Shown: piece by piece, positions 9,167 to 17,640 of the stretch
How positions within the stretch are numbered: the first letter of the stretch is position 1
Layout of the letters: each line of letters begins with the position of its first letter
Assembly: GCA_002377695.1 (NCBI GenBank)
Contig: DFQH01000004.1
Coordinates: 186,001-250,000, forward strand
Direction of reading: 5' to 3'
DNA length: 64,000 nucleotides
Origin: Citromicrobium sp. UBA3494
GTDB lineage: Bacteria > Pseudomonadota > Alphaproteobacteria > Sphingomonadales > Sphingomonadaceae
Position numbers and translations under genes: made by a program
Notes under the pieces: generated by a model
What the model was told of the DNA's origin: nothing
The model's database searches: none
The model's input: only the letters and a program-made list of their open reading frames with translations

Positions 9167-12100
9167 ATGAAGCTCAAGTATCTGCTGGCAGCTAGCGTTG
9201 TCAGCCTCTCCGCCGCTGCGATCGTCCCGGCCCCGCTGGCCGCGCAGGAAACCACCTCGGCCATCACCGGCGCGGTCACCGACGAAAGCGGCAACCCGAT
9301 CCCCGGCGCAACCGTCGTCCTCACGGACACGCGCACCGGACGCACCAGCACCTCCACCACTTCCAGCCAGGGCGCGTTCAACTTCCGCACGCTGGAAGTC
9401 GGCGGCCCCTACACCGTGGTCGTGAACGCCGCCGGTTATCAGGGTGAACGCGTCGACGGCATCGCCATCAGCCTGTCCGATACGCGCGCCCTTCGCTTTG
9501 CGCTTGCGCAGGACGCCGCTGCCAGCGTCGGTGACGAAATCGTCGTGACCGCCGCCGCCGTCAGCACCCCCTCGCTGGCGCTTGGCCCGGGCAGCTCGTT
9601 CGGCCTCGACACGCTCGAAGAGCAGCCGACGATCAACCGCGACATCCGCGACGTGATCGCGCTCGATCCGCGCGTCACCTTCGACTCCGGCTTCCCGGAC
9701 GACAACGGCGCCGTTTCCTGCCTCGGTGCGTCGGAGCGCAACAACTCGTTGACCATCGATGGCGTCCGCATCGACGACGGCTTCGGCCTCGGCAGCACGC
9801 CGTTCCCTTCGGAAGCGCAGCCCTTCCCGTTCGAAGCGCTGTCCTCCGTCTCGGTGGAATTCGCACCGTTCGACGTCCAGTACGGCCTCTTCTCGGGCTG
9901 TAACATCAACGTCGTCACCAAGTCGGGTTCGAACGACTTCTTCGGCGGTGGCTACTTCTTCTACAACGACGACAGCCTGATCGGCGACACGGTCGACGGT
10001 CGCAACGTCAGCCTCGGCAAGTTCGAGACCAAGAAGTACGGCGGCTACCTCGGTGGCCCGATCGTCGAAGATCGCCTGTTCTTCTTCGTCAGCTACGACC
10101 GTGAAGACGGCTCGCGCGGTGAAGACGACGGCCCGCTGGGTTCGGGTGCGGCCAACGAAGCGCAGAACGTGACGCAGGCCGAAATCGACCAGGTCCAGCA
10201 GATCCTGCAGAACGTGTACGGCTTCGATGCCGGCGACGTCGTCACCTCGCTGCCCAACAGCACCGAGCGCCTGTTTGCCCGTATCGACGCGAACATCTCC
10301 GATCGTCACCGCCTGGCATTCAGCTACGGCCTGACCCGCGAAGACTTCGTGAGCTCGGGCGAAGGTTCGAACGCACGCTTCGACGAGATCGCGCTGTCCT
10401 CGAACTTCTACCAGTCGGGCAACAAGATCGACAGCTACTCGGCCCGCCTGTTCTCCGACTGGACGGACAACTTCTCGACCGAGATCCGTCTGTCGCGTCT
10501 CGAGAACCGTGACGTTCAGGACAGCCTGGGTGGTACCGACTTCCAGCAGTTCGAGATCACGACCCCGTCGGGCGGCACGATCTTCGTCGGCCCGGACCGG
10601 TTCCGTCAGCGCAACGATCTGGAAACCACGACCGATCAGGCCAAGATCGCTGCCTTCGCGACTGCGGGCAATCACTTCTTCACCATCGGTGCGGAGTACG
10701 ACCGCTTCGACGTGCTGAACCTGTTCGTCCAGGACGGCACCGGCACGGCCGAGTTCGACAGCTTTGCCGATCTTCAGGCCGGCACGCCGAGCGACTTCGT
10801 GATCCGCGTGCCCGTGAGCGGCAATATCGACGACGCGACCGCCCTGTTCGAACGTGAGATCTACACGGTCTACGCACAGGACGAATGGCAGCTGACCCCG
10901 GACTTCCTGCTCCAGTTCGGTGTCCGCTACGACTTCTACAACGGCGACTCCAAGCCTGCCCCGAACCCCACCTTCCTGGCGCGTTACGGCTTCTCGAACC
11001 AGACCGGTTTCGACCAGCTCGATGTCGTCCAGCCGCGTGCGGGCTTCCGCTACGATGCGGGCGATCTGGGCCTCGGCGGGTACACCGTGATCCGCGGTGG
11101 CGTCGGCATCTTCTCGGGTGGCGATCCGACCGTGCTGTTCTCCAACAGCTACACGAACAACGGCATCACGCTGGACGACGTGTTCCTGAACGAAATCCAG
11201 GCGGCGAACATCACCGACTTCCTGGGCGAAGGCGTCCAGCCGAACGTGCTGCCGCTGGCTGTTGCCGGGGATGGTGAGGTCAACGCGATCGATCCGGACT
11301 TCGAGATCCCCCGGGTTCTGCGTGCGAACTTCGGCGTCGAACACCAGTTCGATTTCGGCCCCACGCTGATGATCGATTACATCTACTCGAAGAACAACAA
11401 CCCGCTGTTCGTGCAGGACCTCACGCTGGCACAGATCGGCACGGCCCCCGATGGCCGTCCGCTCTATCGCCAGGTCGATTTCCTCGATCCGGACTGTGCG
11501 ACCAACCCGGCAAGTGCGGCCTGTTCGGCACGCACCACCAGCGATTACCTGCTGACCAACGGCAAGGGTGGCCGCGGCCACGTCGCCAGCGTCAGCCTGC
11601 GTGACAGCTGGCCGCAGGGCGGCGCGTTCCTGGGCATCGGCGGTGACATCACAATCGGCTACTCCTATTCGGACGTGACGGAAATCCAGCCGCTGACCTC
11701 CAGCCGCGCCGTTTCGAACTACGGCAACTTCTCGAAGATCGACGTGAACAACCCCGAAGCGAGCCGTTCGAACGCGTCGCGTTCGCACAACGCGCTGTTC
11801 CGTCTGAACCTCGAGAAGGACCTGTTCGGCGACAACACGACCGAGTTCACCTTCTTCCTGAAGTACCGGACCGGCCAGCCGTTCAGCTACAACTTCGATA
11901 CGCCGGGTGCCTTCAACCCGTTCGGCGACTCGAACGCCTTCGAAGACCGCGTGCTGCTCTACGTCCCGGCTGTGAACGACCCGACGGTCACCTACGCACC
12001 GGGCTTCGACCTCGCGGCCTTCAACCAGTACCTCGCCGACAGCGGTCTGGACGAGTACCGCGGTTCGATCGTCCCGCGTAACGCGTTCGACAGCGGCGAC

Positions 12101-12400
12101 TACTGGGATCTGGACCTGCGCTTCAGCCAGGAACTGCCCGGCTTCTTCGGCAGCGACCGCTTCAAGTTCATCGTCGACGTGGAGAACGCGCTGAACCTGA
12201 TCGACAGCAGCTGGAATACGCTGCGCGACGTGTCGTTCGAATACAACGTGCCGATCGTGCAGACGCAGATCAACGGCGCGGGTCAGTACGAGTTCGTCAA
12301 CTTCGTGGATCCGCGTAACGGCGACGAACTGGTCCCGCTCAGCACCAGCACCGGCCCGTCGGTGTGGCAGGTTCAGTTCGGTCTGCGCTACGAATTCTGA
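9167..12400 (+). CDS. Oar-like TonB-dependent receptor with carboxypeptidase-regulatory-like domain
   Basis: A 1077-residue outer-membrane receptor. It has a signal peptide (MKLKYLLAASVVSLSAAAIV, cleaved near AAQE), a carboxypeptidase-regulatory-like beta-sandwich at about residues 32-115 (TSAITGAVTDESGNPIPGA), a plug domain at about 140-260 (INRDIRDVIALDPRV, LTIDGVRIDDGFG), and a long beta-barrel ending in the aromatic-terminated strand VQFGLRYEF. The architecture is that of Oar-type receptors, which may import large substrates. The 245-base leader carries a PHO-box-like site and a strong terminator follows, so it appears to be a single-gene transcript. A TonB-type protein is encoded just downstream. 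Codon use looks strongly biased to C/G-ending codons, as in highly expressed genes. Confidence 0.9.
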   Translation: MKLKYLLAASVVSLSAAAIVPAPLAAQETTSAITGAVTDESGNPIPGATVVLTDTRTGRTSTSTTSSQGAFNFRTLEVGGPYTVVVNAAGYQGERVDGIAISLSDTRALRFALAQDAAASVGDEIVVTAAAVSTPSLALGPGSSFGLDTLEEQPTINRDIRDVIALDPRVTFDSGFPDDNGAVSCLGASERNNSLTIDGVRIDDGFGLGSTPFPSEAQPFPFEALSSVSVEFAPFDVQYGLFSGCNINVVTKSGSNDFFGGGYFFYNDDSLIGDTVDGRNVSLGKFETKKYGGYLGGPIVEDRLFFFVSYDREDGSRGEDDGPLGSGAANEAQNVTQAEIDQVQQILQNVYGFDAGDVVTSLPNSTERLFARIDANISDRHRLAFSYGLTREDFVSSGEGSNARFDEIALSSNFYQSGNKIDSYSARLFSDWTDNFSTEIRLSRLENRDVQDSLGGTDFQQFEITTPSGGTIFVGPDRFRQRNDLETTTDQAKIAAFATAGNHFFTIGAEYDRFDVLNLFVQDGTGTAEFDSFADLQAGTPSDFVIRVPVSGNIDDATALFEREIYTVYAQDEWQLTPDFLLQFGVRYDFYNGDSKPAPNPTFLARYGFSNQTGFDQLDVVQPRAGFRYDAGDLGLGGYTVIRGGVGIFSGGDPTVLFSNSYTNNGITLDDVFLNEIQAANITDFLGEGVQPNVLPLAVAGDGEVNAIDPDFEIPRVLRANFGVEHQFDFGPTLMIDYIYSKNNNPLFVQDLTLAQIGTAPDGRPLYRQVDFLDPDCATNPASAACSARTTSDYLLTNGKGGRGHVASVSLRDSWPQGGAFLGIGGDITIGYSYSDVTEIQPLTSSRAVSNYGNFSKIDVNNPEASRSNASRSHNALFRLNLEKDLFGDNTTEFTFFLKYRTGQPFSYNFDTPGAFNPFGDSNAFEDRVLLYVPAVNDPTVTYAPGFDLAAFNQYLADSGLDEYRGSIVPRNAFDSGDYWDLDLRFSQELPGFFGSDRFKFIVDVENALNLIDSSWNTLRDVSFEYNVPIVQTQINGAGQYEFVNFVDPRNGDELVPLSTSTGPSVWQVQFGLRYEF

Positions 12401-12434
12401 TCGTAGCGGCTGACAAGCCGAATTCGAAAAAAGC

Positions 12435-12466
12435 GGCGGCCTCTCTTACGGGAGGTCGCCGTTTTT
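12435..12466 (+). terminator. Rho-independent terminator after the Oar-like receptor gene
   Basis: An 11-bp stem (12435-12445 with 12450-12460, including two G-U pairs) closes a TTAC loop and is followed by GTTTTT at 12461-12466. It starts 34 bases after the receptor stop codon. Confidence 0.85.
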
Positions 12467-12527
12467 CGTTGGGGCGACCGGCGCGGGTAGGTGGAACCGC
12501 CTGCCCGCGCGCAGAGTTTCGAAACCG

Positions 12528-13286
12528 ATGGACGACGCGCGGGGATTTTCCGAGACCACGAACAGGCCAAGCTTCGCCGTGCTGGCAGGGATCGTCCTGC
12601 TGCATGTTGCGCTGTTCTACGGCCTGATCCGCGCACTCGCGCCCGATCTGGTGACCGGCGAAAGCGTGACCGCAGTCTCTGCGTTCGACCTCGCTTCGCC
12701 CCCGCCGCCACAGCCGACGCCAACCCCCACGCAAGAGCCCGCCGAGCAGAGCGCGGCCGGACCGCCCGAAGACGCGGCCGGAGCGCAGGGCGATCCGGGA
12801 GAACGGGCCACGCCGCGCGCGGTCACCGCGTCTCAGCCACCCATTCCGCTCCCCAGCCGCAGCGCCGCGCCGCGCGCCGCCTCGACCGGGACGGCGAACG
12901 AATCGGGCGCGGCCGATAGCGGCGATGGCACAGGTGCGTCGGGCGATGGCCTCGGCACCGGCGCAGGGGGCCAGGGGCAGGGCGGTGGAGGGGGCGGCAT
13001 TGCCGTCGAGCCAAGCCTCACCCGTTCGATCACCGACGTATCGGCCTTCCCGGTCCCGCCCGAAGGCCGCCGGGCGCGGGTCGGCAAACGCACGCTGGTT
13101 ATGCTGGATGTCTCAGCCCGGGGAAGGGTGACCGGGTGCCGGGTCACCAACTCGAGCGGTTTCCCCGAGACGGACGCCAAGGTATGCGAACTGGCCTACG
13201 AGCAGGTCCGCTTCGAGCCTGCCCGCGATGCCGCGGGCAACCCCGTCGCTTCGCGCTTCCACTACCAGCAGAAGTTCTTCAACTAG
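12528..13286 (+). CDS. TonB-family energy-transducing protein
   Basis: A 252-residue protein with TonB layout. There is one N-terminal membrane helix (about residues 15-36), a long proline/alanine/glycine-rich periplasmic spacer (PPPPQPTPTPTQEP, later a glycine-rich run), and a C-terminal TonB-like domain (about 175-252) with VMLDVSARGRVTGCRVTNSSG and AYEQVRFEPARDAAGNPV. It would couple the inner-membrane proton motive force to TonB-dependent receptors. No exbB or exbD genes are next to it. It lies directly downstream of the Oar-like receptor but beyond a terminator, so it probably has its own promoter. Confidence 0.85.
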   Translation: MDDARGFSETTNRPSFAVLAGIVLLHVALFYGLIRALAPDLVTGESVTAVSAFDLASPPPPQPTPTPTQEPAEQSAAGPPEDAAGAQGDPGERATPRAVTASQPPIPLPSRSAAPRAASTGTANESGAADSGDGTGASGDGLGTGAGGQGQGGGGGGIAVEPSLTRSITDVSAFPVPPEGRRARVGKRTLVMLDVSARGRVTGCRVTNSSGFPETDAKVCELAYEQVRFEPARDAAGNPVASRFHYQQKFFN

Positions 13287-15847
13287 TCTGCCGAGGCGGC
13301 CGCGTTCCGGAGAGCGCCGGCCAGGTCCGACTTGTCGTAAGGCTTCTTCAGCATGGCCAGCGCGCCGAGCTCTTCGAACTTGATTTCCTTCGCGCTGTAG
13401 CCCGTCGCCAGGACGAAGGGCACGCCCCGCCGGGAAAGTTCGCGGGCAACCGGCTCGCTCGATTCCTCGCCCAGATTGAAGTCCAGCACCGCAAAATCGG
13501 GCTTGTCGCCCTCTATCGCGCGCAGGGCTTGCGTCACGCTGCCGCTGACGAGCACTTCCTCGACGCCCAGTTCGCGCAGCATCTCCTCGATATCCAGCGC
13601 GATGATCATGTTGTCTTCGATCAGCAGGACGCGCCGGGGAAGCTGGCCGGCACCCTCGGCATTCTCGGGTGTGCCGTGGTCTACGTGGCTGACCATCTCG
13701 TGTTCCTTCTCAGCTTCCGTCAGGAAGCGGGCGGGCACGACAAATCGTGCGCGCAGACCGCTGACGGCGAATTCGACGTCGGCTTCGCCCTGCAACTCGT
13801 GCGGGATCGACTGTTCGATAATGGTGGTTCCGAAACCACGCCTTTCGGGTGCGCGAACGGGCGGGCCGCCCCGCTCCTTCCAGTGCAGTTCGAGATCCCC
13901 GCTATCCAGCCGATCGAGCCGGATGAGTAGATCACCCGAGTGATCGGACAGGCTGCCGTACTTGGCCGAGTTGGTGATCATCTCGTGCAGCACCAGCGCC
14001 AGCACCGTATAGGCCTGCGGCGCAATCAGCACATCGCTGCCCTCTATCGCGAGGCGCGAGGTCTTGGAGCCGAGATAGGCGTCGGCCTCGTCCGCGATCA
14101 GTTTCTTGAGCGAGGTGGGGCCCCAGTTATCCTTCGTAAGGTTGTCGTGCGCGGCGGCGAGTGCGCCGATGCGTCCGCCGATCAGTTTGGTCAGCGTTGC
14201 CGCGTCGCCCGCTTCGTGGCGGGACTGGTTCACCAGCCCGCGGATCAGGTTGAGGATGTTGCGCACCCGGTGGTTGAGTTCCGCAATCAGCAGGTCCTGC
14301 TGGTCGCTGGCCCTTTTGCGTTCCTGGGCCGCGGCATCGGTCAGCCGCAGGATCACCTCGATCAGCGTGATGCGCAGGGTCTCGGCAAGGTCGAGCTCGG
14401 GCTGCGTCCAGTCCGCGCTGCGCCCCTCGACCGTCTGTTGCCAGGCGGCGAAGCTCTTGCGCGGGGAGATGCGGCCGCCTTCGCCCATGCCCTCGGTCGG
14501 CTTTTCGGGATTTCCCGCCCAGGTAATGACCTGCTTCAGCTCGCGCCGCCAGAGCACGAAATAGTCGCGCGGGGACCGCGAAACCGGGATGATGAGCGCG
14601 CCCGCAGCGCGCTGCAGGAAGCGTTGCGCTGGATCGAATTCGCGCGGCAGCTCCGAGGTGGCGAGGATGCGGCCCGCCGGCCCGCCCTGCAGCCCGGGTA
14701 GAATTGCGCGAAACTCGTCCTCGCTCGGCGCGTGCCCGCTGGCGACATATTCGCCGTCGATGAAAATGCTCGCGCCGTCATGCGGGATGCTGTCGCCGAT
14801 CGTCGCGCCGACCTGGGTCAGCGTGTCGCGCAGCGATGCGCCCCCTGCCAGCCGCGTCATCAGCCGTTCGTGGAGGTTCTGGCCCAACGCCCGGCGTGCG
14901 GTGCCCTGATCGTGCAGTGCCTTGTCCAGCGTGAGCGAGAACATCTGCGAAAAGACTTCCGCCGCCGTCCGGTTCGAGAACGGCAGGACGCGCGGGCGAT
15001 AGTGGTGGCAGGCGAACAGGCCCCACAGGCGGCCGCGCACGATGATCGAGATCGAAAGCGATGCGCGCACGCCCATGTTGCGCAGATATTCCAGGTGGAT
15101 CGGAGAGACGGATCGCAGGGTCGAAAGACTGAGATCGATCGGCTCGCCACCGAATTGCCTGCCGGGCACGATCGGCACGGGGCTATCGTTCACATTGCTG
15201 ATGATCCGCAGCCGGTTGCGCAGATAAAGCTCGCGCGCCTGGCTGGGAATGTCGCTCTTGGGGTAGCGCAGGCCGGCATAGCTATCGACCTCGCGCTCGC
15301 GCGCTTCGGCAATGACCTCGCCCGAGCCGTCCGGGTGAAACTGGTAGACCATCACCCTGTCGAATTCGAGCAGCGCCTTCAGCCTGCGCGCGGCGGCTTC
15401 GCACAGCTGGCTCACATCCTCGATAGCGTCGAGGCCCTTCATCATCGGGCGGATCGAGGCGACGTGATTGGCGAACCCCGCTGGATCGTGGCGCTCGAAT
15501 TCCAGCACCAGCTGTCCGCCGCTGCGGTGGACGGAGCAATCGAAACGCTCGTCCGCGTTCTCATGGAGCGAGAGCGCGAACACCCTTTCGGTATCGTCCG
15601 GCTCGACCAAGCCCTCTGCGGCGTTCTGCAGGACCGACAGGGCTTCGGGCGGCAGCAGATCGTTCAGTAACGCGCCCTGCTCAATTCCTTCGATGTCCAG
15701 GAACTCTCCCGCGTTCTGCGAGAAATGGGCGATGAAATTATCGCTCGACACCACCAGCATCGCGCCGAAGGGCTGGACATGACCAAGCTGGTGGATCGGT
15801 TCGCGGTCGCAGCTTGTCAGATCGACCTGATGTTCGGTGGCACTCAT
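13283..15847 (-). CDS. bphP: Hybrid bacteriophytochrome: PAS-GAF-PHY, HWE histidine kinase, receiver
   Basis: An 854-residue red/far-red photoreceptor. The N-terminal PAS domain carries the biliverdin-attachment cysteine (Cys13, in TSCDREPIH). The GAF domain has the PKSDIP variant of the PASDIP motif (196-201) and the chromophore-pocket histidine region HLEYLRNMGV (251-260). The PHY tongue motif PRKSF is at 462-466. The kinase is of the HWE/HisKA_2 type with phospho-accepting His526 in ELNHRVRN. A C-terminal receiver domain (about 738-850) has acceptor Asp789 (VLDFNL) and Lys834-Lys835. An upstream in-frame ATG at 16099 would run through the heme oxygenase gene and was rejected. The chosen ATG overlaps the heme oxygenase stop (ATGA). 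No DNA-binding output is present, so signalling must go through phosphotransfer to another protein. The 3' end overlaps the convergent TonB-family gene by four bases. Confidence 0.92.
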   Translation of the reverse strand: MSATEHQVDLTSCDREPIHQLGHVQPFGAMLVVSSDNFIAHFSQNAGEFLDIEGIEQGALLNDLLPPEALSVLQNAAEGLVEPDDTERVFALSLHENADERFDCSVHRSGGQLVLEFERHDPAGFANHVASIRPMMKGLDAIEDVSQLCEAAARRLKALLEFDRVMVYQFHPDGSGEVIAEAREREVDSYAGLRYPKSDIPSQARELYLRNRLRIISNVNDSPVPIVPGRQFGGEPIDLSLSTLRSVSPIHLEYLRNMGVRASLSISIIVRGRLWGLFACHHYRPRVLPFSNRTAAEVFSQMFSLTLDKALHDQGTARRALGQNLHERLMTRLAGGASLRDTLTQVGATIGDSIPHDGASIFIDGEYVASGHAPSEDEFRAILPGLQGGPAGRILATSELPREFDPAQRFLQRAAGALIIPVSRSPRDYFVLWRRELKQVITWAGNPEKPTEGMGEGGRISPRKSFAAWQQTVEGRSADWTQPELDLAETLRITLIEVILRLTDAAAQERKRASDQQDLLIAELNHRVRNILNLIRGLVNQSRHEAGDAATLTKLIGGRIGALAAAHDNLTKDNWGPTSLKKLIADEADAYLGSKTSRLAIEGSDVLIAPQAYTVLALVLHEMITNSAKYGSLSDHSGDLLIRLDRLDSGDLELHWKERGGPPVRAPERRGFGTTIIEQSIPHELQGEADVEFAVSGLRARFVVPARFLTEAEKEHEMVSHVDHGTPENAEGAGQLPRRVLLIEDNMIIALDIEEMLRELGVEEVLVSGSVTQALRAIEGDKPDFAVLDFNLGEESSEPVARELSRRGVPFVLATGYSAKEIKFEELGALAMLKKPYDKSDLAGALRNAAASAD

Positions 15848-16407
15848 GCGTGTGCGACTGACAGTTGCCGGTCGGCTTCGGCCTGAAAGTGGGCGAAGAC
15901 GGCGGATGCCGTGCGCTCTGCACCCGGGTTGATGTCCGTCGTGGCAAGCAGGGGGCGCAGGGCCCTGAAATAGGCGGGCATGGCTGTGTCGCGCAGGAAG
16001 GCCATCGGCCAGTCGGCCGGTGCACGGGCGGAAAGATCGCGTTCCATCATGGTGTTGCCGAGCGAGGAGCCCGCCAGCACCCAGGCTGCGCCAAGCCACG
16101 CGACCGGGCCTTCGTCGTCGAAGGCGAAAGCTGCATGCGCCTCGCCACTTTCATGGCCCAGCGCAGACAGGTCGCTTTCCAGCAAAGCGTCTTGCGAAGG
16201 AGGCAGCCACTCGGGAGGGCAGACAGAAGCCAGCCATTGCTCCACTCCGCGCCGCGCCTGCAGCTGTACGCGCAGGAAACAGGCGTATTCGCCCCGGTCG
16301 GCGAGGTCGAGCCGTCCGAGCGCTTCGTCGAGCGAATGGTGATCGTCTTGTGTGGCCGCGCGCAATCTGGCGCGCAGCGCGGGTGCATCAATGCACCTGG
16401 CCAACAT
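15844..16407 (-). CDS. bphO: Heme oxygenase (biliverdin-producing) for the phytochrome
   Basis: A 187-residue all-helical heme oxygenase that opens heme to biliverdin, CO and iron. It supplies the chromophore for the downstream phytochrome. The proximal heme ligand is probably His23 in TQDDHHSLDEAL. The distal helix glycine-rich stretch is GAAWVLAGSSLGNTMMER near residue 110. An earlier ATG at 16482 is possible. I chose 16407 because an AGAGGGAA ribosome site sits nine bases upstream and the resulting length fits the bacterial BphO family. It forms a two-gene operon with bphP through a four-base overlap. Confidence 0.88.
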   Translation of the reverse strand: MLARCIDAPALRARLRAATQDDHHSLDEALGRLDLADRGEYACFLRVQLQARRGVEQWLASVCPPEWLPPSQDALLESDLSALGHESGEAHAAFAFDDEGPVAWLGAAWVLAGSSLGNTMMERDLSARAPADWPMAFLRDTAMPAYFRALRPLLATTDINPGAERTASAVFAHFQAEADRQLSVAHA

Positions 16408-16466
16408 TCGCGCGTTCCCTCTTAAAATTCTAAACCTGTATTCCGCGCCACCATCGCGGAAAGCGT

Positions 16467-16495
16467 AAGCTAGATTTACCACCAGAGTTACGCAA
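16467..16495 (-). promoter_or_regulatory. Candidate promoter of bphO-bphP
   Basis: On the minus strand TTGCGT and TAGCTT are separated by 17 bases, about 60 bases upstream of the bphO start. It resembles the CTTGC/CTAG pairs found before tRNA-Trp, secE and rplK in this window. Confidence 0.35.
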
Positions 16496-16536
16496 GGTTC
16501 CCGCGCAAACCTTTATCAAGTCGGGGCTTAAAAGAT

Positions 16537-16851
16537 TCAGTTTTTTCTGGATGGCCCGCCAAGCAGCTTGGCGCCTTTTTCCGACACTGCGCTGGCGATG
16601 AGCGGTTTGAAGAAAGACAGCATCGCCGGAAGGTCCAGATCCACGATCACCTGCCGCTCTTCGATCGTGATCGTAGTGCGCACGGTTTGCCCCATGGCAG
16701 CCACGGTCAGCTTCATGCAGTCTTCGCCGGGCCATTCGGTGGTCATGTCCGTCACGCCGCCAGGCATGTGGGCAGGCAGTTCGTGCATGCGTTCGCGCAG
16801 GCGGCGGCGCACCTCCTCCTTAGGCAGATCGTGTGGGATGGGAACGCGCAT
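16537..16851 (-). CDS. Polyhydroxyalkanoic acid system family protein
   Basis: A 104-residue protein matching the small PHA-system (PHA_gran_rgn) family, which begins with a VPIPHDLPKEEVRRRL-type segment and is predicted to associate with polyhydroxyalkanoate granule regulation. No membrane helix or signal is visible. No other PHA genes are nearby, so the name describes the family rather than a proven function here. Its start at 16851 coincides with the last base of the XpaC-like gene upstream, so the two are probably co-translated with telA as a three-gene operon. Confidence 0.75.
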   Translation of the reverse strand: MRVPIPHDLPKEEVRRRLRERMHELPAHMPGGVTDMTTEWPGEDCMKLTVAAMGQTVRTTITIEERQVIVDLDLPAMLSFFKPLIASAVSEKGAKLLGGPSRKN

Positions 16852-17630
16852 CAGGAACCTGCCTGCTCTTGCGGCGCGCCGGCATCGTCTGCCGGACCAG
16901 CGCCCGCACCTTCGCCATAGCGGTAGCCGAGATAGCGGTGTTGCACGGCAAGATCGTCCAGCGCGCCATCCGCGATCTTGCGGTTGATCGCGTCGATCTC
17001 GCCGCTGATCTTGCCCAGGCCTTCGACAAGACGCTGGTCCGCAGTCGCCCCGACATGTTCTTCACGCCTCATGGCGGGTGGGACGCGCGTATAGGACTGG
17101 ACCATTTCGGGCAGCGTCTCGCCCACCAGTTCCCGAATATCGCGGATCGCATCATGGCCCGCGGGCGCGGTTTCGAGCTGCTGGCCGAGAATGTCGAGCT
17201 TCATGCCAAGGTCGTCCACCAGTTGCACGGCCGGGGCGGGCAGGGCGGGTCGCTGCTGTTCCAGCCACAATTCGGTCCGCGCGACCATCTGGCGCGGAGT
17301 GCCCTTGTTGAGGTCGCCCGCCTGCGGGACCGAGAGCCTGGGGAAATTGGCGAACAGAATCGCCGCGCCAAGCGCTGCGAAAAAGGCGACCACCAGCCCC
17401 CAGAAGCCGATCCCGCCAAGCACCGCCCCGGCAATCGCCATGGCGATCAGGATGGCGAGGACGGCGCCTGCGAACATTCCGCCACGCTTGGCCCACAGCT
17501 TCAGCTTCGCTTGGGCGGAGCCCTTGCCGATGGAACGGACCATGCGATGGCGGCCGCCGCTGCGATTATCGTCTCGCAGGCGTCGGCCTTCGGAAATCAG
17601 CCGGTCGCTGTCTCGGGTCAGGTCGTTCAT
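16851..17630 (-). CDS. XpaC-like membrane protein, partner of TelA
   Basis: A 259-residue protein with two adjacent hydrophobic helices (about residues 52-95) followed by a soluble helical domain. It resembles proteins annotated as 5-bromo-4-chloroindolyl phosphate hydrolysis (XpaC) family, which are regularly encoded next to telA. The historical name comes from a phenotype and does not establish phosphatase activity. It begins ten bases after the telA stop and ends overlapping the PHA-system gene. A structural or envelope-stress partner role to TelA is inferred from this pairing. Confidence 0.65.
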   Translation of the reverse strand: MNDLTRDSDRLISEGRRLRDDNRSGGRHRMVRSIGKGSAQAKLKLWAKRGGMFAGAVLAILIAMAIAGAVLGGIGFWGLVVAFFAALGAAILFANFPRLSVPQAGDLNKGTPRQMVARTELWLEQQRPALPAPAVQLVDDLGMKLDILGQQLETAPAGHDAIRDIRELVGETLPEMVQSYTRVPPAMRREEHVGATADQRLVEGLGKISGEIDAINRKIADGALDDLAVQHRYLGYRYGEGAGAGPADDAGAPQEQAGS

Positions 17631-17640
17631 CGCGCGGCCC

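Noticed and set aside
9152..11788. An 878-codon open frame opposite to the Oar-like receptor gene
   Set aside because: High-GC shadow of a strongly codon-biased gene: no recognisable domains and low-complexity charged composition, while the plus strand encodes a complete receptor.
15848..16099. Longer N terminus for the bacteriophytochrome
   Set aside because: It lies entirely inside the heme oxygenase gene and adds no family similarity. The ATG at 15847 gives a normal phytochrome start.
16851..17630. Calling the XpaC-like protein a phosphatase
   Set aside because: The family name comes from a colour-substrate phenotype. No phosphatase motif is visible.
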